A DNA stretch of 64,000 bases from Pseudomonas sp. gcc21 (GTDB lineage Bacteria; Pseudomonadota; Gammaproteobacteria; Pseudomonadales; Pseudomonadaceae). The notes under the pieces are model-generated. The model had not been told where the DNA came from and made no database searches. It worked only from the letters and a program-made list of their open reading frames with translations. Shown one piece after another: positions 42,232 to 50,405 of this stretch. Both the position numbers and the translations under genes were made by a program. The stretch covers positions 3,410,001 through 3,474,000 of the forward strand of contig NZ_CP051625.1 of the NCBI RefSeq assembly GCF_012844345.1, read 5' to 3'. How positions within the stretch are numbered: the stretch's first letter is position 1; the number at the start of each line of letters is the position of its first letter.

Positions 42232-44175
42232 TCAGGACGGCTTGTTCTGCCGGTTCTTGATCAGGTCATCGACAACCGACGGATCGGCGAGGGTCGAGGT
42301 ATCACCCAGGGTGTCGAGCTCATCGCAGGCAATCTTGCGCAGAACGCGGCGCATGATTTTACCCGAGCGGGTTTTCGGAAGTCCGGGTGCCCACTGCAGG
42401 AAATCCGGTTTGGCGAATGCGCCGACCTGTTCGGCGACGAATGCTCGCACTTCCTGAACCAGTTCATCACTGGGCGTCACCCCGTGCATCGGCGTGATGT
42501 AGGCGTAAATGCACTGGCCCTTGATGTCATGCGGGCAGCCGATAACAGCCGCTTCAGCGATAGCATCATGCAATACCAGAGCGCTTTCCACTTCGGCGGT
42601 GCCAATTCGATGTCCGGATACGTTGAGCACGTCATCGACCCGGCCGGTAATCCAGTAATATCCGTCTTCGTCCCGGCGAGCGCCGTCGCCGGTGAAATAG
42701 ACGCCCTTGTAGGTGCTGAAATAGGTGTCGATCAGGCGCTGGTGGTCGCCATAGACGGTGCGGATCTGGCTCGGCCAGGAACGCTTGATAACCAGGTTGC
42801 CGCTCGCGGGCCCGGTCAGTTCGTTACCGTCGGGGTCCATCAGCGCCGGCTCGACGCCAAAGAACGGACGGGTTGCCGAGCCAGGCTTGAGATCGGTGGC
42901 GCCAGGCAGGGGGGCAATCATGATGGAGCCGGTTTCTGTCTGCCACCAGGTATCCACGATCGGACAGCGCATATCGCCCACCACGTGGTAATACCACTCC
43001 CAGGCTTCCGGGTTGATCGGCTCGCCCACGCTGCCGAGCAAACGCAGACTGGCGCGGGAGGTCTTGGTGACATATTCATTACCCTTGGCCATCAGCGCGC
43101 GGATAGCGGTAGGGGCGGTATAGAAGATATTGACCTGGTGCTTGTCGATGATTTCCCAGCAGCGGGACGCGTCCGGATAAGTCGGCACGCCTTCGTACAT
43201 CAATGTAGTGGCGCCGTTGCACAGCGGCCCATAAACGATATATGAATGTCCGGTGACCCAGCCGACGTCGGCCGTGCACCAGTACACTTCGCCCTGGTGG
43301 TAGTCGAATACGTAGTGGTGAGTCATGGCCGAGCCGAGCAGGTAGCCGCCGGTAGTGTGCAGCACGCCCTTGGGCTGGCCGGTCGAGCCTGAGGTATAGA
43401 GAATGAACAGCGGATCTTCGCTGTCCATCGGCTCGGGGGCACAGTCGGCACTGACGCCTGCGCACGCTTCGTGGTACCAGATGTCGCGTGATTCATTCCA
43501 CTCGATATCGCCACCGGTGCGCTGCACGGTAATCACGGTGTGCACGTTGGGGCACTCCGCCAGAGCCTTGTCGACATTCTGCTTCAAGGGTACCCGTTTG
43601 GCTGCACGCACGCTTTCGTCGGCGGTGATGACCGCACGGCAATCGGCATTAAGGATGCGGTCGCGTACCGCGTCAGGGGAAAAACCACCAAATACCACCG
43701 AGTGCACGGCGCCGATACGAGCGCAAGCCAGCATGGCGAAGGCAGCTTCCGGAATCATCGGCATATACAGGCATACCCGATCACCCTTTTTCACGCCACG
43801 TGCCTTGAGCACATTGCTCAGCCGGCAGACCTGTTCGTGCAGCTCGCGGTAGGTAATGTTCTTGGAATCGGCAGGGTCATCGCCTTCCCAGATGATGGCG
43901 ACCTGGTCCGCGCGGGTCGCCAGGTGACGATCGATGCAGTTACTGCTGACGTTGAGCTTGCCACCAATGAACCAGGCCGCTTCGCCCTTGTTCATGTCGC
44001 TTTCATGTACCTTGGACCAGGGCTGGTCCCAATCGAGAAAGCGCTTGGCCTGCTCGGCCCAGAATTCGTCAGGCTGCTCGATCGACTGCTTATAAAGCCG
44101 GTTGTAGGTGGCTTCGTCAGCATGGGTGTTGAGGCGGGCAGCTTCGGATATCTTGTGGTTCTCGATCTTGTACAT
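42232..44175 (-). CDS. acsA: Acetyl-CoA synthetase
   Basis: A 647-residue AMP-forming ligase, usual length for Acs. Motifs: the P-loop [11 protein letters not shown], the aromatic [11 protein letters not shown] region, WWQTETG, and the C-terminal acetylation site TRSGKIMRR, whose lysine is inactivated by Pat-type acetyltransferases in related bacteria. It activates acetate in the cytosol. The mRNA leader carries a CA motif touching the Shine-Dalgarno (44181-44196), fitting Hfq/Crc repression relieved by CrcZ from this same window. Confidence 0.97.
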   Translation of the reverse strand: MYKIENHKISEAARLNTHADEATYNRLYKQSIEQPDEFWAEQAKRFLDWDQPWSKVHESDMNKGEAAWFIGGKLNVSSNCIDRHLATRADQVAIIWEGDDPADSKNITYRELHEQVCRLSNVLKARGVKKGDRVCLYMPMIPEAAFAMLACARIGAVHSVVFGGFSPDAVRDRILNADCRAVITADESVRAAKRVPLKQNVDKALAECPNVHTVITVQRTGGDIEWNESRDIWYHEACAGVSADCAPEPMDSEDPLFILYTSGSTGQPKGVLHTTGGYLLGSAMTHHYVFDYHQGEVYWCTADVGWVTGHSYIVYGPLCNGATTLMYEGVPTYPDASRCWEIIDKHQVNIFYTAPTAIRALMAKGNEYVTKTSRASLRLLGSVGEPINPEAWEWYYHVVGDMRCPIVDTWWQTETGSIMIAPLPGATDLKPGSATRPFFGVEPALMDPDGNELTGPASGNLVIKRSWPSQIRTVYGDHQRLIDTYFSTYKGVYFTGDGARRDEDGYYWITGRVDDVLNVSGHRIGTAEVESALVLHDAIAEAAVIGCPHDIKGQCIYAYITPMHGVTPSDELVQEVRAFVAEQVGAFAKPDFLQWAPGLPKTRSGKIMRRVLRKIACDELDTLGDTSTLADPSVVDDLIKNRQNKPS

Positions 44176-44180
44176 GGACA

Positions 44181-44196
44181 GTCCTCTATTGTTATT
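44181..44196 (-). promoter_or_regulatory. Hfq/Crc CA motif at the acsA ribosome-binding site
   Basis: On the minus strand AATAACAATA (44187-44196) runs directly into the Shine-Dalgarno AGAGGAC (44181-44187), just before the ATG. The AAnAAnAA pattern is the recognition motif for Hfq with Crc in Pseudomonas. acsA is a reported catabolite-repression target in the genus. Confidence 0.7.
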
Positions 44197-44398
44197 GGCG
44201 GCGGGCTCTGTCAGGCCTTTGGCAGCCTGTCGCGTGACAGAACCCTATGGCTCAAGACTTGCCGATAAAAACAACTGCTTCAACCCTTCTTTGGTCTGAT
44301 ATGACCACGATGACAGAAGATATCCGGCTTGCAGTCAATACGCGCAGGCCGCCGCAGAGCGGGGCTCGAGTCTGTTGGAGTGTAGTTCAGGAGGGGTG

Positions 44399-44424
44399 CA
44401 GCTGCCGGTGTGTACCGGCAGCTG
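44399..44424 (-). terminator. Hairpin terminator after panC
   Basis: CAGCTGCCGGT (44399-44409) pairs perfectly with ACCGGCAGCTG (44414-44424) around a 4-nt loop, ten bases downstream of the panC stop on the minus strand. It lacks a strong T-run. Confidence 0.65.
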
Positions 44425-44433
44425 GGGGCGCAC

Positions 44434-45285
44434 TCAGTTCAATTCAAAACTGAGATTATCGATCAGCCGGGTCGTGCCAAGGTATGCCGCTGCCAGTACG
44501 ATCAGTTGCTTGCTGTCGGCGTCCACCGGCTTAAGCGTCACCGAGTCGCGCAGCTCCAGATAATCGGGCCGCATACCTGCCTCGAAAAGCTGCTGTTGCG
44601 CCTCGCTGAGGACCGCCGCGTAGTCACGCTGACCGCTCTGGATCTGCTCGGCGACCTGTTTCAATACCTGGTACAGCCTGGGCGCAATCTGTCTTTCATC
44701 AGCAGTCAGAAAGCCATTGCGGGAGGAGAGCGCCAGACCATCGGCATCACGCACGATGGCCTCGCCCATGATCTGCACCGGCATGCACAGGTCGTGCGCC
44801 ATTTTGCGGATCACCGCCAGCTGCTGGTAATCCTTCTTGCCGAAGACGGCGAGGTCTGGTTGCGTCATATTGAGCAATTTGCTGACCACGGTGGCGACGC
44901 CTTCGAAGTGTCCGGGACGGCTGGCCCCGCACAGACCTTCGGATACCAGCGGGACGCTGATGCGGGTGTGCCCGTCCATGCCCTCCGGATACATCTCCTT
45001 GGGCGTCGGAGCGAACACGAGATTGGCGCCGACGTCCAGCAGCTTGCTCTGGTCCGCTGCCAGCGTACGTGGGTAGCTGTCGAGGTCTTCATTGGGGCCG
45101 AACTGCAGCGGGTTCACAAAAATGCTGACCACCACGTAATCGGTGCTTTGCAACGCTTTTTCCACCAGCGCGAGGTGGCCGTCGTGCAGGTTGCCCATGG
45201 TGGGCACCAGTCCGATGCGTTTGCCTTCCTGGCGCGCCCGGGCAACGGCAGCACGTAGCTGAGCAATGGTATGTACGGTGTTCAT
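44434..45285 (-). CDS. panC: Pantothenate synthetase (pantoate-beta-alanine ligase)
   Basis: A 283-residue ligase of normal length. It shows the nucleotide-binding motif [18 protein letters not shown] with the HxGH-like HDGH, the pantoate region ([17 protein letters not shown]), [10 protein letters not shown] and a KMSKS-like SSRNG segment. It makes pantothenate from pantoate and beta-alanine using ATP. The start at 45285 ([11 protein letters not shown]) lies four bases after panB; an in-frame start at 45342 inside panB is rejected. Confidence 0.97.
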   Translation of the reverse strand: MNTVHTIAQLRAAVARARQEGKRIGLVPTMGNLHDGHLALVEKALQSTDYVVVSIFVNPLQFGPNEDLDSYPRTLAADQSKLLDVGANLVFAPTPKEMYPEGMDGHTRISVPLVSEGLCGASRPGHFEGVATVVSKLLNMTQPDLAVFGKKDYQQLAVIRKMAHDLCMPVQIMGEAIVRDADGLALSSRNGFLTADERQIAPRLYQVLKQVAEQIQSGQRDYAAVLSEAQQQLFEAGMRPDYLELRDSVTLKPVDADSKQLIVLAAAYLGTTRLIDNLSFELN

Positions 45286-45289
45286 CTGT

Positions 45290-46084
45290 TCAGAACTCGT
45301 GTTCGGCCGCAGGGAATTCGACAGCCTTGACCGCTTCGACATAGGCGCGGACTGCTGACTGGATATCCGGTTGCCCGGTCATGAAGTTTTTCACGAATTT
45401 TGGTGTACGACCGGTAAGCGACAGCCCGAGCATATCGTGAACGACCAGTACCTGGCCGTCGGTCTCGCTGCCTGCGCCAATCCCAATAACCGGAACATTC
45501 ACCGAGCGGGTGATTTCCGCCGCCAGGCTGCTGGGAACGCACTCAAGCAGCAGCATGCTGGCGCCGGCGGCTTCAAGTGCCTTGCAATCGGCCAGTAGCG
45601 CTTTTGCTTGCGCCTCTTCGCGGCCCTGCACTTTGTAGCCGCCGAGCACATTGACCGTCTGCGGTGTCAGCCCCAAATGCACGCAGACGGGGATGCCGTT
45701 GCGAACCAGGGTAGTCACCGATTCGGCGAGCCAGCTCCCACCTTCGATCTTGACCATATGTGCGCCTGACTGCATCAGCCGGGCGCTGTTGGCCAAGGCC
45801 TGGTCCAGCGTGGCGTAGGTCATGAAAGACAGGTCAGCCATGATCAGCGCGCCCTGGTTACCGCGTTTGACGCACTGGGTGTGGTAGGCCATGTCGTCGA
45901 TGGCCACGGGCAGGGTGCTATCGTGTCCCTGCAGGACCATTCCCAATGAATCGCCAATCAGTATGACCTCTACACCGGCCTGGCATTCCATATGCGCGAA
46001 AGTCGCATCATATGCAGTCAGACAGGCAATCTTTTCGCCATTCCGCTTGAGCTTGTTGAGCGTCGTCAGAGTTACGTCAGGCAT
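45290..46084 (-). CDS. panB: 3-methyl-2-oxobutanoate hydroxymethyltransferase
   Basis: A 264-residue (beta/alpha)8 enzyme that makes ketopantoate from alpha-ketoisovalerate and methylene-THF. Motifs: [56 protein letters not shown] and [20 protein letters not shown]. It forms an operon with panC (four-base gap). A 159-base gap separates it from folK upstream, where its promoter could lie. Confidence 0.97.
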   Translation of the reverse strand: MPDVTLTTLNKLKRNGEKIACLTAYDATFAHMECQAGVEVILIGDSLGMVLQGHDSTLPVAIDDMAYHTQCVKRGNQGALIMADLSFMTYATLDQALANSARLMQSGAHMVKIEGGSWLAESVTTLVRNGIPVCVHLGLTPQTVNVLGGYKVQGREEAQAKALLADCKALEAAGASMLLLECVPSSLAAEITRSVNVPVIGIGAGSETDGQVLVVHDMLGLSLTGRTPKFVKNFMTGQPDIQSAVRAYVEAVKAVEFPAAEHEF

Positions 46085-46243
46085 GGTTGGTCCCAGTGAT
46101 TAGGATTGGTGGGCGATTATATCCGCAGTTACTGTCCATGTTGTTTTTCCCGACAACCCTGTGTTCTCCACGGGTGGGATCCTTGTCTTGAATCTGTTCC
46201 AGGCCAATTATAGCTCTGGCGTTGCAGCAGCAGTCCCGGTTCA

Positions 46244-46750
46244 TCAGCAATAGGTCTTTGCGCTGTCAGCGATAGGCTCGATACCCTGCATCGGACAGGC
46301 CTGAAGCCAATCACGCAAGGGTCTGCCGTCGGGCATTACCAGGTGGGCATCCAGCTCGGCAAGAGGGTAGAGCACGAAGGGTCTGGCATGCATATGGTAA
46401 TGCGGAACCTGCAGCCGTGGCGTATCAATGACCCGGTTGCCGTACAGCAATATATCAAGATCCAGCGTGCGCGGACCCCAGCGTTCGGCTTTGCGTACGC
46501 GTCCTTGTTGTTGCTCGATGGCCTGTAGAGCATCAAGCAAGGCTTCGGGTTGCAGTTGGGAATCGAGCATGACCACTGCGTTGGTATAGGACGGTTGGTC
46601 CTGAGGCCCGAGAGGCGCGCTGGTGTACAACGATGATCGTGCGCGCAGCCTGACGCCGGATAGCCGGCTGAGCGCTTCGCAGGCACTCTCGATCTGCGCG
46701 ACAGGATCGGCCAGATTGCTGCCAAGCCCGATGAAACACCGTTCAGACAT
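46244..46750 (-). CDS. folK: 6-hydroxymethyl-7,8-dihydropterin pyrophosphokinase
   Basis: A 168-residue HPPK. The opening FIGLGSNLADP, the LYTSAPLGPQDQPSYTNAVV pterin-binding region and RWGPRTLDLDILLYG (magnesium/ATP site) are all present. It supplies the pterin pyrophosphate for FolP, encoded at 18273. Its ATG lies three bases after the pcnB stop, so it is cotranscribed with pcnB as in many gamma-proteobacteria. Confidence 0.96.
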   Translation of the reverse strand: MSERCFIGLGSNLADPVAQIESACEALSRLSGVRLRARSSLYTSAPLGPQDQPSYTNAVVMLDSQLQPEALLDALQAIEQQQGRVRKAERWGPRTLDLDILLYGNRVIDTPRLQVPHYHMHARPFVLYPLAELDAHLVMPDGRPLRDWLQACPMQGIEPIADSAKTYC

Positions 46751-46753
46751 GGG

Positions 46754-48133
46754 TTAGTCGGCCTGGGCGCGGGGTTTGCGTTTGCGGCGGCCACGCGGAC
46801 GCTTGGGTCCTGAACTCTTGTCGCCGAGGCCGCGAATCATGCTGCGTCGTTGCTCTTCGGTAGCGCTCTGGTAGCGGGTCCACCATTCGCCTAGGCCGTC
46901 AGTCTGCTCACCGGCGGCTTCCCTCAGTAACAGGAAGTCATAGGCTGCGCGAAAGCGCGGATGTTCCAGCATCTGATCGGCGCGGCGCCCGTTACGGCGT
47001 TCGAGGCGGGGCTGCAGGTCCCATATTTCGCGCATGGGAACACTGAAGCGTTTGGGTATCGCGGTGTGCCGGCATTGCTCGAACACCAGTTCGTGCGCCG
47101 CTTGCTGGTGGGCCGGAATGCTGGGTATGCCGCGTTCTTCCAGTTCCTCAATGCGGTTGGGCAACGCCGGCCAGAGCAGGGCGGCAAACAGGAAAGCAGG
47201 CGTTACCGGTCGGCCTTCGCGGATGCGGTCGTCGGTGTTGCGTAACGCATGGCGAATCAGCTTCAGGGTGTATTCCGGATTATCCTCGATGGCTTCATCG
47301 GTGTCCGGGAATAGCGGGGCGAACAAATCGTGATGGTGAAGTAGCTCAAAAGTCTGTTCGCCCTGGCCACTCATCAACAACTTGAGGCTTTCATCGAACA
47401 GGCGCGCAGCGGGAATGTCGTGTAACAGCTCGGACATTTCTACCAGAGGGGCTGCGCTGTGGGGCTCGATCTCGAAGTTCAGCTTGGCAGCAAAGCGCAC
47501 CGCCCGCAGCATACGTACCGGGTCTTCATGGTAGCGCTGTACCGGATCGCCAATCAGGCGGATCTCACCGTTGCGGATGTCGCGCAGACCATTGGCGAAA
47601 TCGTGAATATTGCCGGTGCGCACATCGTAGTACAGCGAGTTGATGGTGAAGTCGCGGCGTTGCGCGTCCTGTTCGAGCGTGCCGTAAACGTTGTCGCGCA
47701 GCAGCCGTCCGGTTTCACTCTGGCGCGAATGCTCGTCACTCTGCACTGCGCCGTCGGCCGATTCCTCTCCATGGCTGGAACGGAAGGTAGCGACTTCGAT
47801 GATCTCGCGACCAAAATGGACATGCACCAGTTTGAATCGGCGGCCAATCAGCCGCGAGTTGCGAAAGGTTGCACGTACCTGTTCGGGCGTGGCGCTGGTT
47901 GCTACATCGAAATCTTTCGGTTCCATACCTAGCAGCAGGTCACGCACGCATCCGCCTACTGCAAAGGCTTCGTAGCCAGCCTGCTGCAAGCGATCCACTA
48001 CTGTTACGGCATTCCTGTTCATCCGCTCGCGGCTTAGGTTGTGCTGGCTGGCGGGGATAATGGCAGGCGTCGTGCGCCGTCGAGCGGGACGACCGAAGGG
48101 GTAGGGGATCTTTTGCAACAGCTTTCGAATCAT
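46754..48133 (-). CDS. pcnB: Poly(A) polymerase I
   Basis: A 459-residue class II nucleotidyltransferase. The catalytic core has GGCVRDLLLG and PKDFDVATSATPEQVR (the DxD metal site); RRDFTINSLYYD follows. The C-terminal tail after about 440 is strongly basic (GPKRPRGRRKRKPRAQ), as in E. coli PcnB. It adds 3' poly(A) tails that mark RNA for decay, acting against PNPase encoded in this window. It is downstream of crcZ on the same strand, the known Pseudomonas order. Confidence 0.95.
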   Translation of the reverse strand: MIRKLLQKIPYPFGRPARRRTTPAIIPASQHNLSRERMNRNAVTVVDRLQQAGYEAFAVGGCVRDLLLGMEPKDFDVATSATPEQVRATFRNSRLIGRRFKLVHVHFGREIIEVATFRSSHGEESADGAVQSDEHSRQSETGRLLRDNVYGTLEQDAQRRDFTINSLYYDVRTGNIHDFANGLRDIRNGEIRLIGDPVQRYHEDPVRMLRAVRFAAKLNFEIEPHSAAPLVEMSELLHDIPAARLFDESLKLLMSGQGEQTFELLHHHDLFAPLFPDTDEAIEDNPEYTLKLIRHALRNTDDRIREGRPVTPAFLFAALLWPALPNRIEELEERGIPSIPAHQQAAHELVFEQCRHTAIPKRFSVPMREIWDLQPRLERRNGRRADQMLEHPRFRAAYDFLLLREAAGEQTDGLGEWWTRYQSATEEQRRSMIRGLGDKSSGPKRPRGRRKRKPRAQAD

Positions 48134-48384
48134 AGGGGCAGGTATTCCACCGGCATATTTCCGTCCAGGGCCAGATCGCTTGGCGTTCCGTCGCGACGTA
48201 CCGCGACGTCAGCAGATCCCAGGGAAAAAAATGTGGGTTACTTTGGCATACGTGGCCGTTGCGATGGCGCTGGGCATGAGCGTGCCAGCAAAGCGATCCG
48301 GGCAAAGGCGGTAGTGTTGCCTGTTTTTAATAGAGGAGTATTCTAGCGTGATGAAGGAGGAATTGTAAGGAAGGGAAATAAAGC
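48134..48384. other. Intergenic region between pcnB and the crcZ terminator
   Basis: About 250 bases with no credible coding region. It presumably holds the pcnB-folK promoter on the minus strand. I see no convincing specific site. Confidence 0.5.
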
Positions 48385-48407
48385 TCAAGGGGAGTATGCG
48401 CTCCCCC
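48385..48407 (-). terminator. crcZ terminator
   Basis: On the minus strand GGGGAG-CGCATA-CTCCCC (48389-48406) forms a 6-bp GC-rich stem, followed by TTGAGCTTTATTT. The T-run is interrupted, but it is the only stem-loop in the right place to end CrcZ. Confidence 0.6.
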
Positions 48408-48738
48408 TAATGGTGTTTTTTATTATTGTTTGAATCGAGCTGTTGTTGTTTTTAGACACAGGCGACAAAGTCGCCTTATGGTTTACCCATCCCGGGTTGT
48501 CCAAAAACAAACGGATTGCTTTGGAAGCTTAGGTGTGCGACTCAGGCCTCTTCGGCATTGGAACGGTAGGTTGCTTGGGCAACTTTTATTGTTCTCGAAT
48601 CCAATCGAACGTCCTGTTCGCTAAAAGAGTTCCCACTCTCCAAAAAAATCAGTTTGCTACGCCCGCACGTTTTGTTTTTGTTGTGGTGAGAGCAAATGTT
48701 GTTTTTGTTATGTGTCGTTGGTTTTTATTGTTGTTGTA
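48385..48738 (-). ncRNA. crcZ: CrcZ regulatory RNA (Hfq/Crc decoy)
   Basis: No protein gene fits this A/T-rich stretch between cbrB and pcnB, exactly where crcZ lies in Pseudomonas. The minus-strand transcript has many CA motifs: CAACAACAATAAAAACC near the 5' end, AACAAAAACAACA, CACAACAAAAACAAAAC, AACAATAAAA, AAAAACAACAACAG and AAACAATAATAAAAAAC. A sigma-54 promoter lies at 48749-48764 with CbrB half-sites upstream. From the predicted start (about 48738) to the terminator is about 350 nt, close to the reported 350-410 nt. CrcZ binds Hfq and frees catabolic mRNAs from Crc/Hfq repression. Confidence 0.88.
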
Positions 48739-48748
48739 CTGGATATAA

Positions 48749-48764
48749 AGCATTAGCCGTGCCA
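48749..48764 (-). promoter_or_regulatory. Sigma-54 promoter of crcZ
   Basis: The minus strand reads TGGCACGGCTAATGCT, with the essential GG-N10-GC spacing of RpoN promoters (consensus TGGCAC-N5-TTGC). Transcription should start about 12 bases after the GC, near 48738. Confidence 0.88.
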
Positions 48765-48837
48765 GGTTTTGAAAGCCCTGTTAAATCAATCAGTTAGTTG
48801 TTTATGCTTTGGTGGCAAAGCGTGCCGGGAGCGGGGT

Positions 48838-48921
48838 TGTTACCAATCAACCCGTGCGGGTGTTACGTAAGTCCGGATTGGAGGTAACAGTTTGTGGGGG
48901 TGGGGTAGGTAACAGGTAACA
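48838..48921. promoter_or_regulatory. CbrB upstream activating sites for crcZ
   Basis: Five copies of TGTTAC or its complement GTAACA occur in 84 bases: 48838-48843, 48861-48866, 48884-48889, 48909-48914 and 48916-48921. The first three start exactly 23 bases apart. They lie about 75-160 bases upstream of the sigma-54 promoter, a normal enhancer distance, and TGTTAC-type inverted repeats are the reported CbrB target. Confidence 0.8.
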
Positions 48922-48947
48922 GACCCGCCAGGACGAAGCGGGTCTGT
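48919..48947 (-). terminator. Hairpin terminator after cbrB
   Basis: ACAGACCCGC (48919-48928) pairs with GCGGGTCTGT (48938-48947), a 10-bp stem with a 9-nt loop, 12 bases after the cbrB stop. It overlaps the last CbrB half-site by three bases. Confidence 0.65.
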
Positions 48948-48958
48948 GGATGGCGTTT

Positions 48959-50374
48959 CTAGCTGCTGGCGGTTTTCTTGCGCGGGATGCCGAGACGCTG
49001 ACGGCGCTCCCACAGGCATTTGCGGCTGATGCCCAGCTTGTTTGCCAGCTCCGTTTCGGTCATGTGTTCCTGATGTTCGAGGACGAAGTGCTGGAAGTAA
49101 TCCTCCAGTGACAGGTCTTCAGTGGGATCCTGCTGCGGTTTGGGCGCGGAATGGCGCATGGTTTCGAGCGCGCTGGTCGCCTCTGACGCGCGTTGGTACT
49201 CGGGGTCCAGGTCAATGCCCAGCAGATCCGTCGATATTTCGTCCTCGTCACACAGGATTGCAGCACGCTCGATGGCGTTTTCCAGTTCGCGGACGTTGCC
49301 CGGCCAGTTATACAGGCGAATGCTTTGCGCCGCTTCGCGGCTGAAGTGCAGGCCGCTCAACCCCATCTTTCTGGCCGCCCGGCGCAGTAGCGCTTCGGCG
49401 ATCAGCATGACGTCGTCGCCGCGCTCGCGCAGTGGCGGCAGGCGCAGCTCAATAACGTTGAGCCGGTAGTAGAGATCCTCACGGAACAGACCCTGACGGG
49501 CCAGTGTTTTCAGATCCCGGTGGGTAGCCGCGACCAGCCGCACATCGACCTTGTGTGATTGTACCGAGCCGACCCGGCGTATCTCGCCTTCCTGCAATAC
49601 GCGTAACAGTCGCGCCTGGGCTTCCAGTGGCAGCTCACCGATTTCGTCGAGGAACAGGGTGCCGCCGTCAGCGGCTTCGACCAGGCCGGTGCGTCCGGCT
49701 GTGGCGCCGGTAAAAGAGCCTTTTTCGTGGCCAAACAACTCGGATTCGATCAGAGTTTCGGGGATGGCCGCGCAGTTCACCGAGATCATCGGGGCTTTGA
49801 TCCGGCGCGAGTGCTCGTGCAGGGCGCGGGCAACCAGCTCCTTGCCTGTACCGGATTCACCCTGGATGAGGACGGTTGAGTCAGTGGGGGCAACCTTGCC
49901 GATCCGCTTGAACAGCGTTTGCATGGACGGGCTGCTGCCGATGATGCCCATATCACCCACTGTAGCCGCCTCGCCGTCAGCGTCAGCTGCCGCAGCGTCT
50001 GCTTCAGGCTGAGTCAATCGCTTGCTGTGGTCTTCGATGATCCGCGCAACCGCAGCCAGCATTTCCTCGTGGTCAAAGGGCTTGGCGATGTAGTCCACCG
50101 CGCCCAGCTTCATCGAGTCGACCGCCGAGCGCAGGCTGGCATAGCTGGTCATGATAAGCACAGGGGTCGAGGACGCCCGGGCAATCAGCTCGGTGCCGGG
50201 TTCGCCGGGCAGCCGCAGGTCGCTGATAATCAGGTCGAAGTCATCGAGGTTATAGCGCTCGACAGCTTCGTGAACTGCGCCCGCTTCGCTGACCTGGTAT
50301 TGGTGGCGTTCCAGCAACCGTCGTAATGCCGAGCGGATGATGGTTTCGTCTTCAACAACCAGAATATGTGACAT
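48959..50374 (-). CDS. cbrB: Two-component response regulator CbrB (NtrC family)
   Basis: A 471-residue sigma-54 activator. The receiver domain (1-120) has the phosphorylation site D52 (IISDLRLPG) and the conserved K in YIAKPFD. The AAA+ domain has Walker A GESGTGKE, the sigma-54 contact loop GSFTGA (serine for the usual alanine) and Walker B GGTLFLDEIGELP. A Fis-type helix-turn-helix ends the protein (TELANKLGISRKCLWERRQR). With CbrA it controls carbon/nitrogen balance by activating crcZ directly downstream. Confidence 0.97.
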   Translation of the reverse strand: MSHILVVEDETIIRSALRRLLERHQYQVSEAGAVHEAVERYNLDDFDLIISDLRLPGEPGTELIARASSTPVLIMTSYASLRSAVDSMKLGAVDYIAKPFDHEEMLAAVARIIEDHSKRLTQPEADAAAADADGEAATVGDMGIIGSSPSMQTLFKRIGKVAPTDSTVLIQGESGTGKELVARALHEHSRRIKAPMISVNCAAIPETLIESELFGHEKGSFTGATAGRTGLVEAADGGTLFLDEIGELPLEAQARLLRVLQEGEIRRVGSVQSHKVDVRLVAATHRDLKTLARQGLFREDLYYRLNVIELRLPPLRERGDDVMLIAEALLRRAARKMGLSGLHFSREAAQSIRLYNWPGNVRELENAIERAAILCDEDEISTDLLGIDLDPEYQRASEATSALETMRHSAPKPQQDPTEDLSLEDYFQHFVLEHQEHMTETELANKLGISRKCLWERRQRLGIPRKKTASS

Positions 50375-50405
50375 ATCTACCTCTTGTGATCACGGCCCGG
50401 CCTGT

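Noticed and set aside
48430..48748. Short plus-strand open frames in the cbrB-pcnB gap
   Set aside because: They lie antisense to the CrcZ transcript, and their composition reflects the T-rich complement of CA motifs.
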